NCBI RefSeq assembly: GCF_900107375.1
Contig: NZ_FNPT01000005.1
Location: 124,001-188,000 of the forward strand
DNA from: Lysobacter sp. yr284
GTDB taxonomy: Bacteria; Pseudomonadota; Gammaproteobacteria; Xanthomonadales; Xanthomonadaceae
Length of the DNA: 64,000 nucleotides
Direction: 5' to 3'
Part shown: positions 1 through 8,647 of the stretch, one piece after another
How the letters are laid out: the number at the start of each line of letters is the position of its first letter
How positions within the stretch are numbered: the stretch's first letter is position 1
Program-made: the position numbers and the translations under genes
The notes under the pieces: generated by a model
Told to the model about the DNA's origin: nothing
The model's database searches: none
Seen by the model: only the letters and a program-made list of their open reading frames with translations

Positions 1-415
1 TGGGCCGCGGCTGCGGCCAGATCGGCAGGCCGAGGGTGGCGGCGAGCGTCTCGACCTTCTCCTGGTCGAAGCTGACCACCAGGGTGGTCTGGAAGGTCGG
101 CGCGCCGGTGACCTGGGACACGCCCTCGTCCTGGCGGTAGTCGTAGCCGATGGCGTAGTCCTTGGCCCGGCGCAGTTCCTGGCCGACGCCGGGACGGCTG
201 GCCGCGGCGCGGTCGCCGGACATCTTGCCCAGCACCTGGGCCAGCGCGCGCGCCATCGCGCCGTTGCGCTCGTTCTCGCTCTGGCCGCCGACCGGAACTT
301 CGGCCGAATAGGCGCCATCGGCCTGGGCGCGGTCGCCCTCGACCCGCTGCGCGCTCGCGGCGAAGCTCGCCAGCAGCGCCGCGGCCATTGCCCACGTCCG
401 GATTGCCTTACCCAT
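1..415 (-). CDS. DUF2066 domain-containing protein (5' part, runs off the window)
   Basis: An open frame on the minus strand starts at 415 and is still open at the window edge, so about 138 residues of the N-terminus are seen. It begins MGKAIRTWAMAAALLASFAASAQ, read here as a signal peptide cut near residue 22. The following GAYSAEVPVGGQSENERNGAMARALAQVLGK pattern, with R/K-rich and QTTLVV-like strands, matches the DUF2066 family that sits divergently from purM in Xanthomonadaceae. An in-frame ATG at 427 is an alternative start. Its job is unknown; periplasmic location is inferred from the signal peptide. Confidence 0.65.
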   Translation of the reverse strand, partial: MGKAIRTWAMAAALLASFAASAQRVEGDRAQADGAYSAEVPVGGQSENERNGAMARALAQVLGKMSGDRAAASRPGVGQELRRAKDYAIGYDYRQDEGVSQVTGAPTFQTTLVVSFDQEKVETLAATLGLPIWPQPRP

Positions 416-740
416 CGACCCGCCCATCGCTGTCCCTATCTAGTTCGTGGAGCGGGCATCCCGCCCGCGTTGCGGACCGCCTGGCCCGGCCCGTGCGGCC
501 ATTCGCCGGCCCGGGGCCGACGGCGGCGTTCAAGGTCGGAAATGGTGCCGCAGGCGGGCCGGGGAGTCCATTCGCAGGCTGAATGGGTTGGAGCCGGCAA
601 ACCGCGGATACCCGCCGCAACACCGCGAAAGGCCCGTCCCGCCTGTCTTTCGCGATCGGCCGGCGGCGCCGCGCTAACGCCTGCCCCACCCGGGCCTGCT
701 AAAATCGCCGGCTTCCCTCCGCGACCACCCCGGGGCCGCC
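416..740. other. Divergent intergenic region, DUF2066 gene / purM
   Basis: No gene is supported in these 325 bases; short open frames here on both strands are products of high GC. A TAAAAT hexamer at 700-705 could be the -10 element of purM, with no convincing -35. A GC-rich imperfect hairpin around 450-470 (gcgggcatcccgcccgc) is visible. Confidence 0.5.
700..705 (+). promoter_or_regulatory. Possible -10 element of purM
   Basis: TAAAAT lies 35 bases before the purM GTG start. The same hexamer occurs at 17098-17103, 29 bases before purN, in the same flanking context (ct-aaaat-cc). No -35 match is seen at the usual spacing for either, so this is tentative. Confidence 0.3.
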
Positions 741-1805
741 GTGACCGCTTCCTCTTCCGACACCTCTCCCAAGCCCCTGACCTACCGCGACGCGGGCGTC
801 GACATCGACGCCGGCAACGAGGTGGTCGAGCGGATCAAGCCGCTGGTCAAGCGCAGCTTCCGTCCCGAGGTGATGGGCGGGCTGGGCGGGTTCGGCGCGC
901 TGTTCGACCTGTCGGGCAAGTACCGCGAGCCGGTGCTGGTGTCCGGCACCGACGGCGTCGGCACCAAGCTCAAGCTGGCCCAGCAGCTCAATCGCCACGA
1001 CACCATCGGCATCGACCTGGTCGGCATGTGCGTCAACGACGTGCTGGTGCAGGGCGCCGAGCCGCTGTTCTTCCTCGACTATTTCGCCACCGGCAAGCTC
1101 GATGTGGACACCACGGTCGCGGTGGTCGGCGGCATCGCCCGCGGCTGCGAACTGGCCGGCTGCGCGCTGATCGGCGGCGAAACCGCCGAGATGCCCGACA
1201 TGTACCCGCCGGGCGAGTACGACCTGGCCGGCTTCACCGTCGGCGCGGTCGAGAAGTCGCAGATCCTCGACGGCTCGCGGGTCAAGCGCGGCGACGTGCT
1301 GATCGGCATCGCCTCCAGCGGCCCGCACTCCAACGGCTACTCGCTGATCCGCCGGATCTTCGACCGCGCCGGCCGCCCGGGCGACGTCGCCGTCGGCGGC
1401 GTGCGCCTGATCGACGCGCTGATGGAGCCGACCGCGCTGTACGTCAAGCCGGTGCTGGAACTGCTGCGGGCCAACGGCGGCGAGCACACCATCCACGCCA
1501 TGGCCCACATCACCGGCGGCGGCCTGACCGAGAACATCATCCGGGTGATCCCCGAAGGCCTGGGCCTGGACATCCGCACCGCCACCTGGACCCTGCCGCC
1601 GGTGTTCGACTGGCTGCAGCGCGAAGGCGCGGTGCCGCGCGAGGAAATGTGGCGCACCTTCAACTGCGGCATCGGCTTCGTGCTGGTGGTACCGGACGAA
1701 GCGGCCGCGGCGACCGAGGCCGACCTGCGCCGCCTGGGCCTGGCGCACTGGCGCATCGGCGAAGTCGTCGGCCACAGCGGCGGCGAGCGCGTGCACATCG
1801 GCTGA
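741..1805 (+). CDS. purM: Phosphoribosylformylglycinamidine cyclo-ligase (AIR synthetase)
   Basis: A 354-residue protein, the usual length for PurM. It catalyses ATP-dependent closure of FGAM to AIR, step five of de novo purine synthesis, in the cytoplasm. The AIRS fold is shown by the N-terminal [15 protein letters not shown], the central [13 protein letters not shown] metal/nucleotide segment, the [11 protein letters not shown] motif and the C-terminal [12 protein letters not shown]. The start is GTG; an upstream ATG in frame is not present at a sensible distance. A terminator follows at once. PurN, its usual partner, lies about 15 kb downstream at 17133. Confidence 0.97.
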   Translation: MTASSSDTSPKPLTYRDAGVDIDAGNEVVERIKPLVKRSFRPEVMGGLGGFGALFDLSGKYREPVLVSGTDGVGTKLKLAQQLNRHDTIGIDLVGMCVNDVLVQGAEPLFFLDYFATGKLDVDTTVAVVGGIARGCELAGCALIGGETAEMPDMYPPGEYDLAGFTVGAVEKSQILDGSRVKRGDVLIGIASSGPHSNGYSLIRRIFDRAGRPGDVAVGGVRLIDALMEPTALYVKPVLELLRANGGEHTIHAMAHITGGGLTENIIRVIPEGLGLDIRTATWTLPPVFDWLQREGAVPREEMWRTFNCGIGFVLVVPDEAAAATEADLRRLGLAHWRIGEVVGHSGGERVHIG

Positions 1806-1830
1806 GCGCGGCGTTTCGCGATCGGCAGAA

Positions 1831-1857
1831 CGGCGGGCCTCGGCCCGCCGTTTTTCG
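1831..1857 (+). terminator. Rho-independent terminator of purM
   Basis: CGGCGGGCC pairs with GGCCCGCCG around a tiny loop at 1831-1850 and is followed by TTTTTCGTTT. It begins 26 bases after the purM stop codon, so purM ends as a single-gene unit here. Confidence 0.85.
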
Positions 1858-1885
1858 TTTGGGTCGGACGAGGACGGTGGGGTTC

Positions 1886-2000
1886 GTCGTGGTTGCGCTG
1901 GCGCGGTCGCAGCTTGCGCAGTTCCTACAGTCGGATACGAAACTTTCCGGAGCCCTGTAGGAGCTGCGCAAGCTGCAACCACATCACCGCAACCACGACG
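1886..2000. repeat. REP-like inverted repeat
   Basis: Arms at 1909-1930 and 1955-1976 (gcagcttgcgcagttcctacag against ctgtaggagctgcgcaagctgc) pair with one mismatch; the outer cgtcgtggttgcg at 1886 pairs with cgcaaccacgacg at 1988-2000. It belongs to the Xanthomonadaceae gTAGGAGC repeat type seen again at 14122 and 29909. It could fold as an RNA hairpin or act as a BIME-like element. Confidence 0.75.
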
Positions 2001-2072
2001 AAAACTGGGACACCTGTTCCCTTCTCCACCCCGCTCCGGTAGTTTCCCCTGCTCATCACCGGAACCTCCCGC

Positions 2073-2696
2073 ATGCCCGCGCAAGGACGCATGAGCGCCC
2101 CCAAGAAAGCCGCCCTGGGCTTCGTCCTGGCCGTGTTCGCGATCACCTGGATCGCGCCGAAAAGCCCGTTCGAGCAGGCCATGCACAGCGTGCTGACCGT
2201 GCTCGGGCTGTTCTGGCTGTGGCGCCACGACCGCCGCTGGCCGCTGCGCGACGGCCACTTCCTCGCCATCTGCGGCTTCATGACCGCGCACTGCATCGCC
2301 GCGCGCTGGCTGTATTCCTACGTGCCCTACGACCAGTGGATCCAGTGGCTCAGCGGCGGCTGGTCGCTGGACCGCGCGCTGGGTTTCCAGCGCAACCACT
2401 TCGACCGCCTGATCCACTTCCTCTACGGCGCCTGCTTCGCCCCGCCGCTGCGCGAATACTTCCGCCAGCGCTGGCCGGCGCTGGGCGCGGGCCAGGCCTT
2501 CGTTTTGGCGGTGGCGGCGATCATGTGCACCAGCCTGGTCTACGAGTGGTTCGAATGGGCCATCGCCCTGACCATGTCGCCGCAGGATGCGGAGTCCTAC
2601 AACGGCCAGCAAGGCGACGTGTGGGACGCGCACACCGATATGTTTCTTGCGACACTGGGATCGCTGGCGGCGTGGCCGCGCAAGCGCGCCGGCTGA
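2073..2696 (+). CDS. DUF2238 (YjdF-type) integral membrane protein
   Basis: A 207-residue protein with about five or six hydrophobic segments. The features fit the DUF2238/YjdF family: WLYSYVPYD, an NHFDRLIHFLYG motif, VYEWFEWA and GQQGDVWDAHTDMFLATLGS near the C-terminus, whose acidic and His residues are a family hallmark. The function of the family is not established. ATG at 2073 follows GGAAC; ATG at 2091 is a second possible start with an AAGGA too close to it. No operon partner; it lies between purM and the small membrane genes. Confidence 0.75.
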   Translation: MPAQGRMSAPKKAALGFVLAVFAITWIAPKSPFEQAMHSVLTVLGLFWLWRHDRRWPLRDGHFLAICGFMTAHCIAARWLYSYVPYDQWIQWLSGGWSLDRALGFQRNHFDRLIHFLYGACFAPPLREYFRQRWPALGAGQAFVLAVAAIMCTSLVYEWFEWAIALTMSPQDAESYNGQQGDVWDAHTDMFLATLGSLAAWPRKRAG

Positions 2697-2756
2697 GCGC
2701 ACGACCGGCCGTCGCCGCCTCGCGCCGGCCGTAGCGAATCCAAGGAGCCGCCCGTC

Positions 2757-3209
2757 ATGAACGATCCCCTGCCCACCGTCGCGCCGAACGCCGCGCCCGC
2801 GCCCGCGCCCGCGTCGAAGGACGCCGACCAGCTCGACCTGATCGGCATCCTCTACTACGTGCTCGCCGCGTTCGCCGCGCTGTTCTCGCTGTTCCCGCTG
2901 CTGCACGTCGGCATGGGCATCGCGATGCTCTCCGGCGGCTTCGACCAACCCGGCAACGGCCCGCCGCCCCCGCCGGCGGTCGGCTGGATGTTCGTGGCGT
3001 TCGGCTCGGTCTTCATCCTGTGCGGCCTCGCCTTCGCCGCGCTGCTGGTGTTCGGCGGCCGGCGCATGCGCCAGCGCCGCAACCACACGCTGTGCGCGGT
3101 CGTCGCCGGGGTGAGCTGCATGTTCATGCCGTTCGGCACCGTGCTCGGCGTGTTCGCGCTGGTGCTGCTGATGAAGCCGGAAACCAAGGCCTTGTTCCAC
3201 GCGCGCTGA
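2757..3209 (+). CDS. Small membrane protein, three predicted TM helices (unknown)
   Basis: A 150-residue protein. After an Ala/Pro-rich N-terminus (residues 5-20) come LDLIGILYYVLAAFAALFSL, a Pro-Gly-rich loop, a second helix pair around residues 80-100 and a final hydrophobic stretch near 120-140. AAGGAG lies 8 bases before the ATG. The next gene, 3242-3664, has the same layout (LxxIxYYVLAAxxA, RRxRQRR, GTLLGVF/GTVLGVF), so the two are tandem paralogues. I do not recognise a function. Confidence 0.8.
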   Translation: MNDPLPTVAPNAAPAPAPASKDADQLDLIGILYYVLAAFAALFSLFPLLHVGMGIAMLSGGFDQPGNGPPPPPAVGWMFVAFGSVFILCGLAFAALLVFGGRRMRQRRNHTLCAVVAGVSCMFMPFGTVLGVFALVLLMKPETKALFHAR

Positions 3210-3241
3210 ACCCTTCCTGCGAACACCTCAAGGACCGAGCC

Positions 3242-3664
3242 ATGTCCCACCCCGCCCCGCCCGCTACCGCCTTCGGCGCCGAAGACGAATCGCAGCTCAA
3301 GCTGCTGTCGATCTTCTACTACGTGCTCGCCGCGCTCGGCGCCGCGGCCTTGCTGATGGCGGTCGGGATCACCGCGCTGCTGTTGGGCTACCTCGGCGCC
3401 GGCGGCCCCGGCCACGACGGCTCGGCCGCCGTCGGCGACCTGACCATGCTGATCGTGGTCATGGCGCTGTCGATCGGGCTCAGCCTGGCCAGCAGCATCC
3501 TGCAGTTCATGACCGCCCGCCGCCTGCGCCAGCGGCGCGGCCGCGGCCTGTGCCAGTTCACCGCGGCGATCACCTGCCTGTCGTTTCCGCTGGGTACGCT
3601 GCTGGGCGTGTTCACCTTCATCGTGCTGGCGCGTGCGCAGGTGCGGGCGGCGTTCGGCGACTGA
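3242..3664 (+). CDS. Small membrane protein, paralogue of the preceding gene (unknown)
   Basis: A 140-residue protein starting at an ATG preceded by CAAGGAC; an open frame extends further upstream but overlaps the previous gene. It shares with its neighbour the LLSIFYYVLAALGAAALL helix, the basic RRLRQRRGRG turn and the GTLLGVFTFIVLARA C-terminal helix. The 32-base gap to the upstream gene and 28-base gap to the next suggest one transcript. Function unknown; inner-membrane location is inferred from the hydrophobic helices. Confidence 0.8.
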   Translation: MSHPAPPATAFGAEDESQLKLLSIFYYVLAALGAAALLMAVGITALLLGYLGAGGPGHDGSAAVGDLTMLIVVMALSIGLSLASSILQFMTARRLRQRRGRGLCQFTAAITCLSFPLGTLLGVFTFIVLARAQVRAAFGD

Positions 3665-3692
3665 CTCACCGACACAACGCAAGGAGCGAAGC

Positions 3693-4115
3693 ATGGGCGC
3701 ATGGGGCGTGGGCACGTTCGAAAACGACGATGCCCTGGATTGGCTCGGCGATCTGACCGACACCGACGACAGCGCGGCGGTGCGCGCGCGGCTGGCGCAA
3801 GCGCTGGCCAGCGACTGCCTCGACGCGCCGGACGCCACCACCGCGCTGGCGGCGGCGGAAACCGTGCTGTCGATGCTGGACGCGCCGACGCCGTCGCTGG
3901 CCTGGCACGAGGAATTCGCCGCCTGGCTGCCGCGCCACGCGGCGGTGGCCGATGCGGCGCTGGGCGCGGCCGCCGTCGATGCCGTCGATCGGGTCCTGGG
4001 CGAGGACTCGGAACTGCGCGAACTGTGGGACGAAACCGACGACGCCGGCGACTGGCGCGCCGCGGTCGCCGCGCTGCGCTCGGCCCTGGTCGCGCGGCTG
4101 GGCGTCGCCCGCTGA
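3693..4115 (+). CDS. DUF4259 domain-containing protein
   Basis: A 140-residue soluble, acidic protein. The opening MGAWGVGTFENDDALDWLGDL is the hallmark of DUF4259 proteins, which are small and of unknown function. The remainder is helical and Ala-rich, ending with RELWDE and a final helix. CAAGGAGC lies just upstream of the ATG. It is probably co-transcribed with the two small membrane genes before it. Confidence 0.85.
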   Translation: MGAWGVGTFENDDALDWLGDLTDTDDSAAVRARLAQALASDCLDAPDATTALAAAETVLSMLDAPTPSLAWHEEFAAWLPRHAAVADAALGAAAVDAVDRVLGEDSELRELWDETDDAGDWRAAVAALRSALVARLGVAR

Positions 4116-4169
4116 ACCCGCCGGCCCGCGCGCGCGGGCCGGGCGAGGACCGCTGAGCCGGGCGCGCCG

Positions 4170-4182
4170 CACTAGACAGGTC
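4170..4182 (+). promoter_or_regulatory. Putative PhnF operator, copy 1
   Basis: CACTAGACAGGTC, 83 bases before the phosphonatase-like gene. The same CACTAGACAGGT occurs at 12467 (between phnF and phnM) and 14637 (before the TonB receptor). The TAGAC core is shared with the mycobacterial PhnF site TGGTATAGACCA known from the literature. The role as operator is inferred from position and recurrence. Confidence 0.6.
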
Positions 4183-4265
4183 CACCCGCCTGTCGCCGCC
4201 GTGTCATCACCGGGTTGCGCCCGGCGCCGAAGCTCGAGGCCTGTTCCGCAGCGCCTCCGGTTTCC

Positions 4266-4955
4266 ATGGACTACCGCCTCGCCCTGTTCGATATCGCCGG
4301 CACCACCGTGTCGGATCCGGGCTTCGTCGCCCAGGCCTTCGTCGGCGCCATGGGCGCCGCCGGCCATCCGATCGACCCGGAGGCCTGCCGGGCGCTGATG
4401 GGCTACCGCAAGCCCGAGGCCATCGCCCGCCTGCTCGGCGCGGCGGCCACGCCGGCCAAGGTCGAGGCCATCCACGACGATTTCGTCGCGCGCATGCTGC
4501 GCTGCTATCGCGAGCAGCCCGGGGTGGCGCCGTTGCCGGGCGCGGAATCGATCTTCGCCCTGCTGCGCGCGCACGGCATCAAGGTCGCGCTCAACACCGG
4601 GTTCTCGCGCGACATCGCGCAGGCCATCCTCACCCGGCTCGGCTGGAGCGAACGCATCGACGCGCTGATCGCCAGCGACGAAGTGCCCGCGGGCCGGCCC
4701 GCGCCGTACATGGCGCAGGCGCTGCTGCGCCGCTTCGGCATCGACGACGCGCGCCAGTTGGTCAAGATCGGCGACACCGAGGTCGACATCGGCGAAGGCC
4801 GCAACGCCGGCGCCGGGCTGGTGGTGGCGGTGACCACCGGCGCTTTCTCCCGCGCCGAACTGGAACCCTACGCGCCCGACGCCATCGTCGATTCGCTGTT
4901 CGAACTGCCGGCGCTGCTCGGCATCGACGCCGTCGCCCGCGACGACGCCGCATGA
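4266..4955 (+). CDS. Phosphonatase-like HAD hydrolase
   Basis: A 229-residue HAD-superfamily protein of the type closest to phosphonoacetaldehyde hydrolase PhnX. Motif I is FDIAGTT with nucleophile Asp9 (DxAGT rather than DxDGT). A cap Lys49 in MGYRKPEAI sits where PhnX carries its Schiff-base lysine, Arg144 in PAGRPAPYM replaces the usual HAD lysine, and KIGDTEVDIGEG supplies the acidic motif. This is the TIGR03351-type clade, typically next to the FAD oxidoreductase found two genes on. Likely reaction: C-P cleavage of phosphonoacetaldehyde or a close analogue. Its stop overlaps the MFS start (ATGA). Putative PhnF operator 83 bases upstream. Confidence 0.85.
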   Translation: MDYRLALFDIAGTTVSDPGFVAQAFVGAMGAAGHPIDPEACRALMGYRKPEAIARLLGAAATPAKVEAIHDDFVARMLRCYREQPGVAPLPGAESIFALLRAHGIKVALNTGFSRDIAQAILTRLGWSERIDALIASDEVPAGRPAPYMAQALLRRFGIDDARQLVKIGDTEVDIGEGRNAGAGLVVAVTTGAFSRAELEPYAPDAIVDSLFELPALLGIDAVARDDAA

Positions 4956-6238
4956 AACCCGCCGCCGCGACGCCGCTGCCGCAGTGGCAGCTGACCCTGC
5001 TCGCCGGCGGCGCGGCGCTGCTGGCCTACGCCAGCATGTACGCGTTCCGCAAACCGTTCGCGGCGGCGTCGTTCCACGGCCAGCACTGGCTGGAGGTGGA
5101 CTACAAGGTCTGGCTGGTGGTGGCGCAGATCCTGGGCTACATGTGCAGCAAGTTCCTCGGCATCGGCGTGATCGGCGGCCTGCGCCGCGAGCGCCGCGCG
5201 CCGCTGATGCTGGCGCTGATCGGCAGCGCGTGGCTGGCGCTGCTGGGGTTCGCGCTGGTGCCGGCGCCCTGGAACATCGCCTTCTTGTTCCTCAACGGCC
5301 TGCCGCTGGGCATGGTCTGGGGCCTGGTCTTCAGCTACCTGGAAGGCCGCCGCACCACCGAGGCGATGGGCGCGATCCTGGCCTCGAGCTTCATCATGGC
5401 CTCCGGAATCGTGAAGAGCGTCGGCAAGTGGCTGCTGCTGTCGGGCGTCAGCGAATTCTGGATGCCGTTCCTGACCGGCCTGCTGTTCCTGCCGCCGCTG
5501 CTGATCGCGCTGCGCCTGCTCGAACGCGTGCCCGAACCCGACGCCGCCGACCGCGCCGCGCGCAGCCGGCGCCTGCCGATGAGCCGCGCTGAGCGGCGCG
5601 CGTTCGTGCGCCGGTTCCTGCCGGGGCTGGCGCTGATGATCGGCTGCTACGTGGCGCTGACCGTGGTGCGCGATTTTCGCGACAACTTCGAGGCGGAGCT
5701 GTTCGCGGACCTGGGCTACGGCAACAACGCGGGCGTGTTCGCCCTGATCGAAACGCCGGTCGCGTTGGCCGTTCTCGCGTTGACCGCGGGGCTGACGTGG
5801 TTCCGCGACAACCTGCGCGGCCTGATGGCGCTGCACGCGCTGATGTTCGCCGGCTTGCTGGTCGCCGGCATCGCCACCCTCGCCTTCCGCGCCGGCGCGC
5901 TGCCGCCGCTGTGGTGGCTGGCCCTGGTCGGCTTCGGCCTTTATCTGGCGTATGTGCCGTTCAACTGCGTGTTCTACGAGCGCCTGATCGCGACCTTCCG
6001 CGTCGCCGGCAACGTCGGCTTCCTGATGTACCTGTCCGACGCCTTCGGCTACCTGGGCAGCGTCGCGGTGCTGCTGGCCAAGGAATTCTCCGGCCTGCAG
6101 CTGTCGTGGACCGACTTCTTCGCCCACATCGTGCTCGCCCTGAGCGCGCTCGGCGGCGCCTGCCTGCTGGCCTCGGCCGCGTACTTCCACCATCGCGCCG
6201 GCCGCCGCGGCCGCGCGCCGGCGCTGGCGCCGGCCTGA
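4952..6238 (+). CDS. DUF5690 family MFS transporter
   Basis: A 428-residue polytopic protein with about twelve hydrophobic segments. The N-terminal AYASMYAFRKPFAAASF is typical of organophosphate/phosphonate-type and DUF5690 major facilitator carriers. A central cytoplasmic loop (around residues 190-220, RSRRLPMSRAERRAF) separates the two halves. It overlaps the hydrolase by four bases and is followed 45 bases later by the FAD oxidoreductase, which suggests that it brings the substrate of those enzymes across the inner membrane. The exact substrate is inferred, probably an aminoalkylphosphonate. Confidence 0.8.
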   Translation: MKPAAATPLPQWQLTLLAGGAALLAYASMYAFRKPFAAASFHGQHWLEVDYKVWLVVAQILGYMCSKFLGIGVIGGLRRERRAPLMLALIGSAWLALLGFALVPAPWNIAFLFLNGLPLGMVWGLVFSYLEGRRTTEAMGAILASSFIMASGIVKSVGKWLLLSGVSEFWMPFLTGLLFLPPLLIALRLLERVPEPDAADRAARSRRLPMSRAERRAFVRRFLPGLALMIGCYVALTVVRDFRDNFEAELFADLGYGNNAGVFALIETPVALAVLALTAGLTWFRDNLRGLMALHALMFAGLLVAGIATLAFRAGALPPLWWLALVGFGLYLAYVPFNCVFYERLIATFRVAGNVGFLMYLSDAFGYLGSVAVLLAKEFSGLQLSWTDFFAHIVLALSALGGACLLASAAYFHHRAGRRGRAPALAPA

Positions 6239-6283
6239 GCGGGCGCTCGCGCCGCGCGTCCGCAGCCGCTTCCACCACTCCGC

Positions 6284-7456
6284 ATGAACAACACCCGCAT
6301 GAACAACCGTGATTCCGCCCTCGTCGTCGGCGCCGGCATCGTCGGCCTGGCCATCGCCCGCGCGCTCGCCGTGCGCGGCCACCGCGTCACCGTGCTGGAG
6401 CGCTACGACCGCGCGGTCGGCGCCTCGGTGCGCAACTTCGGCATGATCTGGCCGATCGGCGTGACCAACGGCGCCGCCTACCAGCGCGCGCTGCGCTCGC
6501 GCGCGATCTGGCAGGAGGTGATCGACGGCGCCAAGCTGTGGCACGACCCCTGCGGTTCGCTGCACGTGGCGTACGCGCAGGACGAATTCGACGTGCTGGC
6601 GCAGTACGCCGAGGCCAACCGCGCGCTGCGGCCGTGCGCGCTGCTCGGCCGCGACGAGGCGCTGGCGAAATCGCCGGCGCTGGTCGCCGACGGCCTGCGC
6701 GGCGCGCTGTTCAACCGCGACGAGTTGCTGGTCGATCCGCGCGAGGCGCTCGCCGCGCTGCCGGGCTATCTGCACGAACGCTACGGCGTCGAGTTCCATT
6801 GGCGCACGCCGGTCACTTCGGTGGAGACCGGCCGCGCGCATTCGGGCACGCGCCGGTTCGAGGCCGACCGGGTGTTCGTGTGCAGCGGCCCGGAGTTCGA
6901 ACAACTGTTCCCGCAGCTGTACGCGGCCGCGCCGCTGACCCGCTGCAAGCTGCAGATGCTGCGGCTGGCGCCGCCGGCCGACGGCCTGCGCCTGGGCGCG
7001 GCGCTGTGCGGCGGGCTGTCGCTGGTGCACTACGCCGGTTTCCAGCAGGCCGCCGACGTGGCGCCGCTGCGCGCGCGCTACCAGGCCCAGTACGGCGAGC
7101 TGATCGAACTGGGCATCCACGTGATGGCCGCGCAGAACGGCCGCGGCGAGATCACCGTCGGCGATTCGCACGCCTACGCCCACACCCACGACCCGTTCGA
7201 CGAACAGGCGATCAACGCGCGCGTGCTCGACTACCTCGGCGGCTTCCTGCGCCTGCGCGAGCCGCGTGCGCTGCAGACCTGGCACGGCATCTATCCCAAG
7301 CTCACCGACGGCAGCAGCGAGTTCGTCGCCGAGCCCGCGCCGGGCGTGACCGTCGTCAACGCGGTCGGTGGCGGCGGGCTGGGCATGACCCTGAGCTTCG
7401 GCCTGGCCGAGGAGATCGTCGACGGCCGCTACGGCGCGGTGCGCCGCGCGGCCTGA
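6284..7456 (+). CDS. FAD-dependent oxidoreductase of the phosphonate-associated type (TIGR03364-like)
   Basis: A 390-residue DAO-family flavoprotein. The dinucleotide motif GAGIVG is at residues 17-22 and the ribose-binding Glu in VLERY near 39. The C-terminal part has the VNAVGGGGLGMTLSFG flavin-binding segment. The clade is known for sitting next to phosphonatase-like hydrolases, and related enzymes oxidise 2-aminoethylphosphonate or its N-methyl form to phosphonoacetaldehyde. No PhnW aminotransferase is in the window, so this enzyme could supply the aldehyde. ATG at 6284; a second ATG at 6299 is equally placed. A strong hairpin follows the gene. Confidence 0.82.
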   Translation: MNNTRMNNRDSALVVGAGIVGLAIARALAVRGHRVTVLERYDRAVGASVRNFGMIWPIGVTNGAAYQRALRSRAIWQEVIDGAKLWHDPCGSLHVAYAQDEFDVLAQYAEANRALRPCALLGRDEALAKSPALVADGLRGALFNRDELLVDPREALAALPGYLHERYGVEFHWRTPVTSVETGRAHSGTRRFEADRVFVCSGPEFEQLFPQLYAAAPLTRCKLQMLRLAPPADGLRLGAALCGGLSLVHYAGFQQAADVAPLRARYQAQYGELIELGIHVMAAQNGRGEITVGDSHAYAHTHDPFDEQAINARVLDYLGGFLRLREPRALQTWHGIYPKLTDGSSEFVAEPAPGVTVVNAVGGGGLGMTLSFGLAEEIVDGRYGAVRRAA

Positions 7457-7501
7457 GCGGCGCGCGCCGGGCGCGGCGTCGCGCCGCGCCGGCAAGTCCA
7501 T

Positions 7502-7539
7502 GCGCGGGCCATGGCGGCCTGACCCGCCATGGCCCGCGC
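7502..7539 (+). terminator. Strong hairpin ending the phosphonatase unit
   Basis: A perfect 16-base stem (gcgcgggccatggcgg / ccgccatggcccgcgc) with a six-base loop lies 45 bases past the oxidoreductase stop. There is no T-run, so if it stops transcription it does so without a classical U tract. The rest of 7457-7754 is GC-rich with no gene I can support. Confidence 0.5.
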
Positions 7540-7754
7540 CGTCCGGTTCGCTGGCTCCCCCGTCGAACCGTCCGCACCCACGACGCCGCGCGCGCTGCGC
7601 GCCGGCGAGCGCCGCGCCGGACCATCCCTGGCCGGCGCGGGGCGGGCGGCACGTCCCTGTGCCTGGCGCTCCGTCCGCCGCGTCCGCGTCCGGTCCGTGC
7701 GGCCCCGCGCGGGGCCCCGGAACGGCGCGGCGGCGCGGAGCCTTGCGCGGGGGC

Positions 7755-8279
7755 TTACCTGCCCCCTTCCACGACCGAACCGGGCATCGATTCGATCGTC
7801 TTGATCAGCAGTTCGTGCTCGCGCATGAACTCGCCGATGCGGTACTTCTCGCGCAGTTCGCGCACGCCTGCGTCGTAGTTGCGCACCGCCTCGATGCTCC
7901 AGTTGCCGCGGTCGATCGGGCCGCTGCCCTCGGGGCTGGCCACGGCCATGCCGCTGAAGCCGGCGTGGCGCTGGCACAGGCCGACGCCCGGGTTGGGGTT
8001 GTACTGCCAGCCCTGGCCGGTCATGGCGTTGTACTGGGCCAGGCAGTCGGCGTACTCGTAGGCGGCGATGAAGTGGAAATCCCACTGCCCGGTGCTGTTG
8101 TTCCAGCGCCGCACGTGCACGGTGTAGGCGTAGTAGCCGCCCCACGGCCCCGGCGACGGCACCGGGTTGGTCGTGTGGATGACGGTGGTGCCGCCGAGCA
8201 TGCGCGCCGAGGCCGGCGCGGCGGTGCCCAGGCCGACGGCGGCGATCAACGCGGCCGGTGCGAGCCAATGGCGAATCAT
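7755..8279 (-). CDS. Secreted protein of unknown function
   Basis: 174 residues from an ATG preceded by GGGGAGGAGC, which decides this start over a longer frame. The N-terminus MIRHWLAPAALIAAVGLG followed by APASA is a clear signal peptide. The mature part is rich in Tyr, Trp and Asn (PWGGYYAYT, GQWDFHF, GWQYNPNPG) with only two cysteines, and ends with a charged helix (REKYRIGEFMREHELLIK). I do not recognise the family. It is divergent from the next secreted gene at 8648. Confidence 0.7.
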   Translation of the reverse strand: MIRHWLAPAALIAAVGLGTAAPASARMLGGTTVIHTTNPVPSPGPWGGYYAYTVHVRRWNNSTGQWDFHFIAAYEYADCLAQYNAMTGQGWQYNPNPGVGLCQRHAGFSGMAVASPEGSGPIDRGNWSIEAVRNYDAGVRELREKYRIGEFMREHELLIKTIESMPGSVVEGGR

Positions 8280-8647
8280 CGTGAAGCTCCTCCCCTTGCG
8301 GTGAATGGTGGACGACGACGGTGGCGGCGATGGCGCGGCGCGGAGCGGCGGTCCCCACCGCCGTGCGTATCGTTGGTGCCAGCCCGCGCCGTCCATTTAG
8401 CGCCGTGGCACCGCCGGGGGCGAGGAACAAGCCGGGTGCGAACCGGGACACGGCGGGAACGATTCGGCCGCCGCGCGCGCCGCCCGCGGGCGTAGTGCGT
8501 TTGCGGTCACGAAATCAGCGCGGCAGGGGTCAAACTTCGCCGTAAAACGACCCGTTTTGTACCCGCGAATTACTTGGACGCGGTTTGCGGCGGCTCCTAG
8601 GCTGGCTCCACATCGCGCTCCCCGCGATGGGCCCAGGAGAACCACCG
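8280..8647. other. Divergent intergenic region between two secreted-protein genes
   Basis: These 368 bases separate genes reading left (start 8279) and right (start 8648), so promoters for both are expected here. The stretch 8510-8600 is less GC-rich than its surroundings (cgtaaaacgacccgttttgt). I see no coding region and cannot assign specific promoter elements. Confidence 0.45.

Noticed and set aside
699-3200. A very long minus-strand open frame (833 codons) opposite purM and the next genes
   Set aside because: It is Ala/Arg/Gly/Gln-rich, has no family motif and runs across several real genes and a terminator; this is a product of high GC.
4266-4955. Calling the hydrolase phnX
   Set aside because: The motifs fit the phosphonatase-like sister clade and the flavoenzyme context rather than true PhnX with PhnW.
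4868-7501. An 877-codon minus-strand open frame opposite the MFS and FAD genes
   Set aside because: Low-complexity His/Gln/Arg-rich translation and full overlap with genes that show clear motifs.
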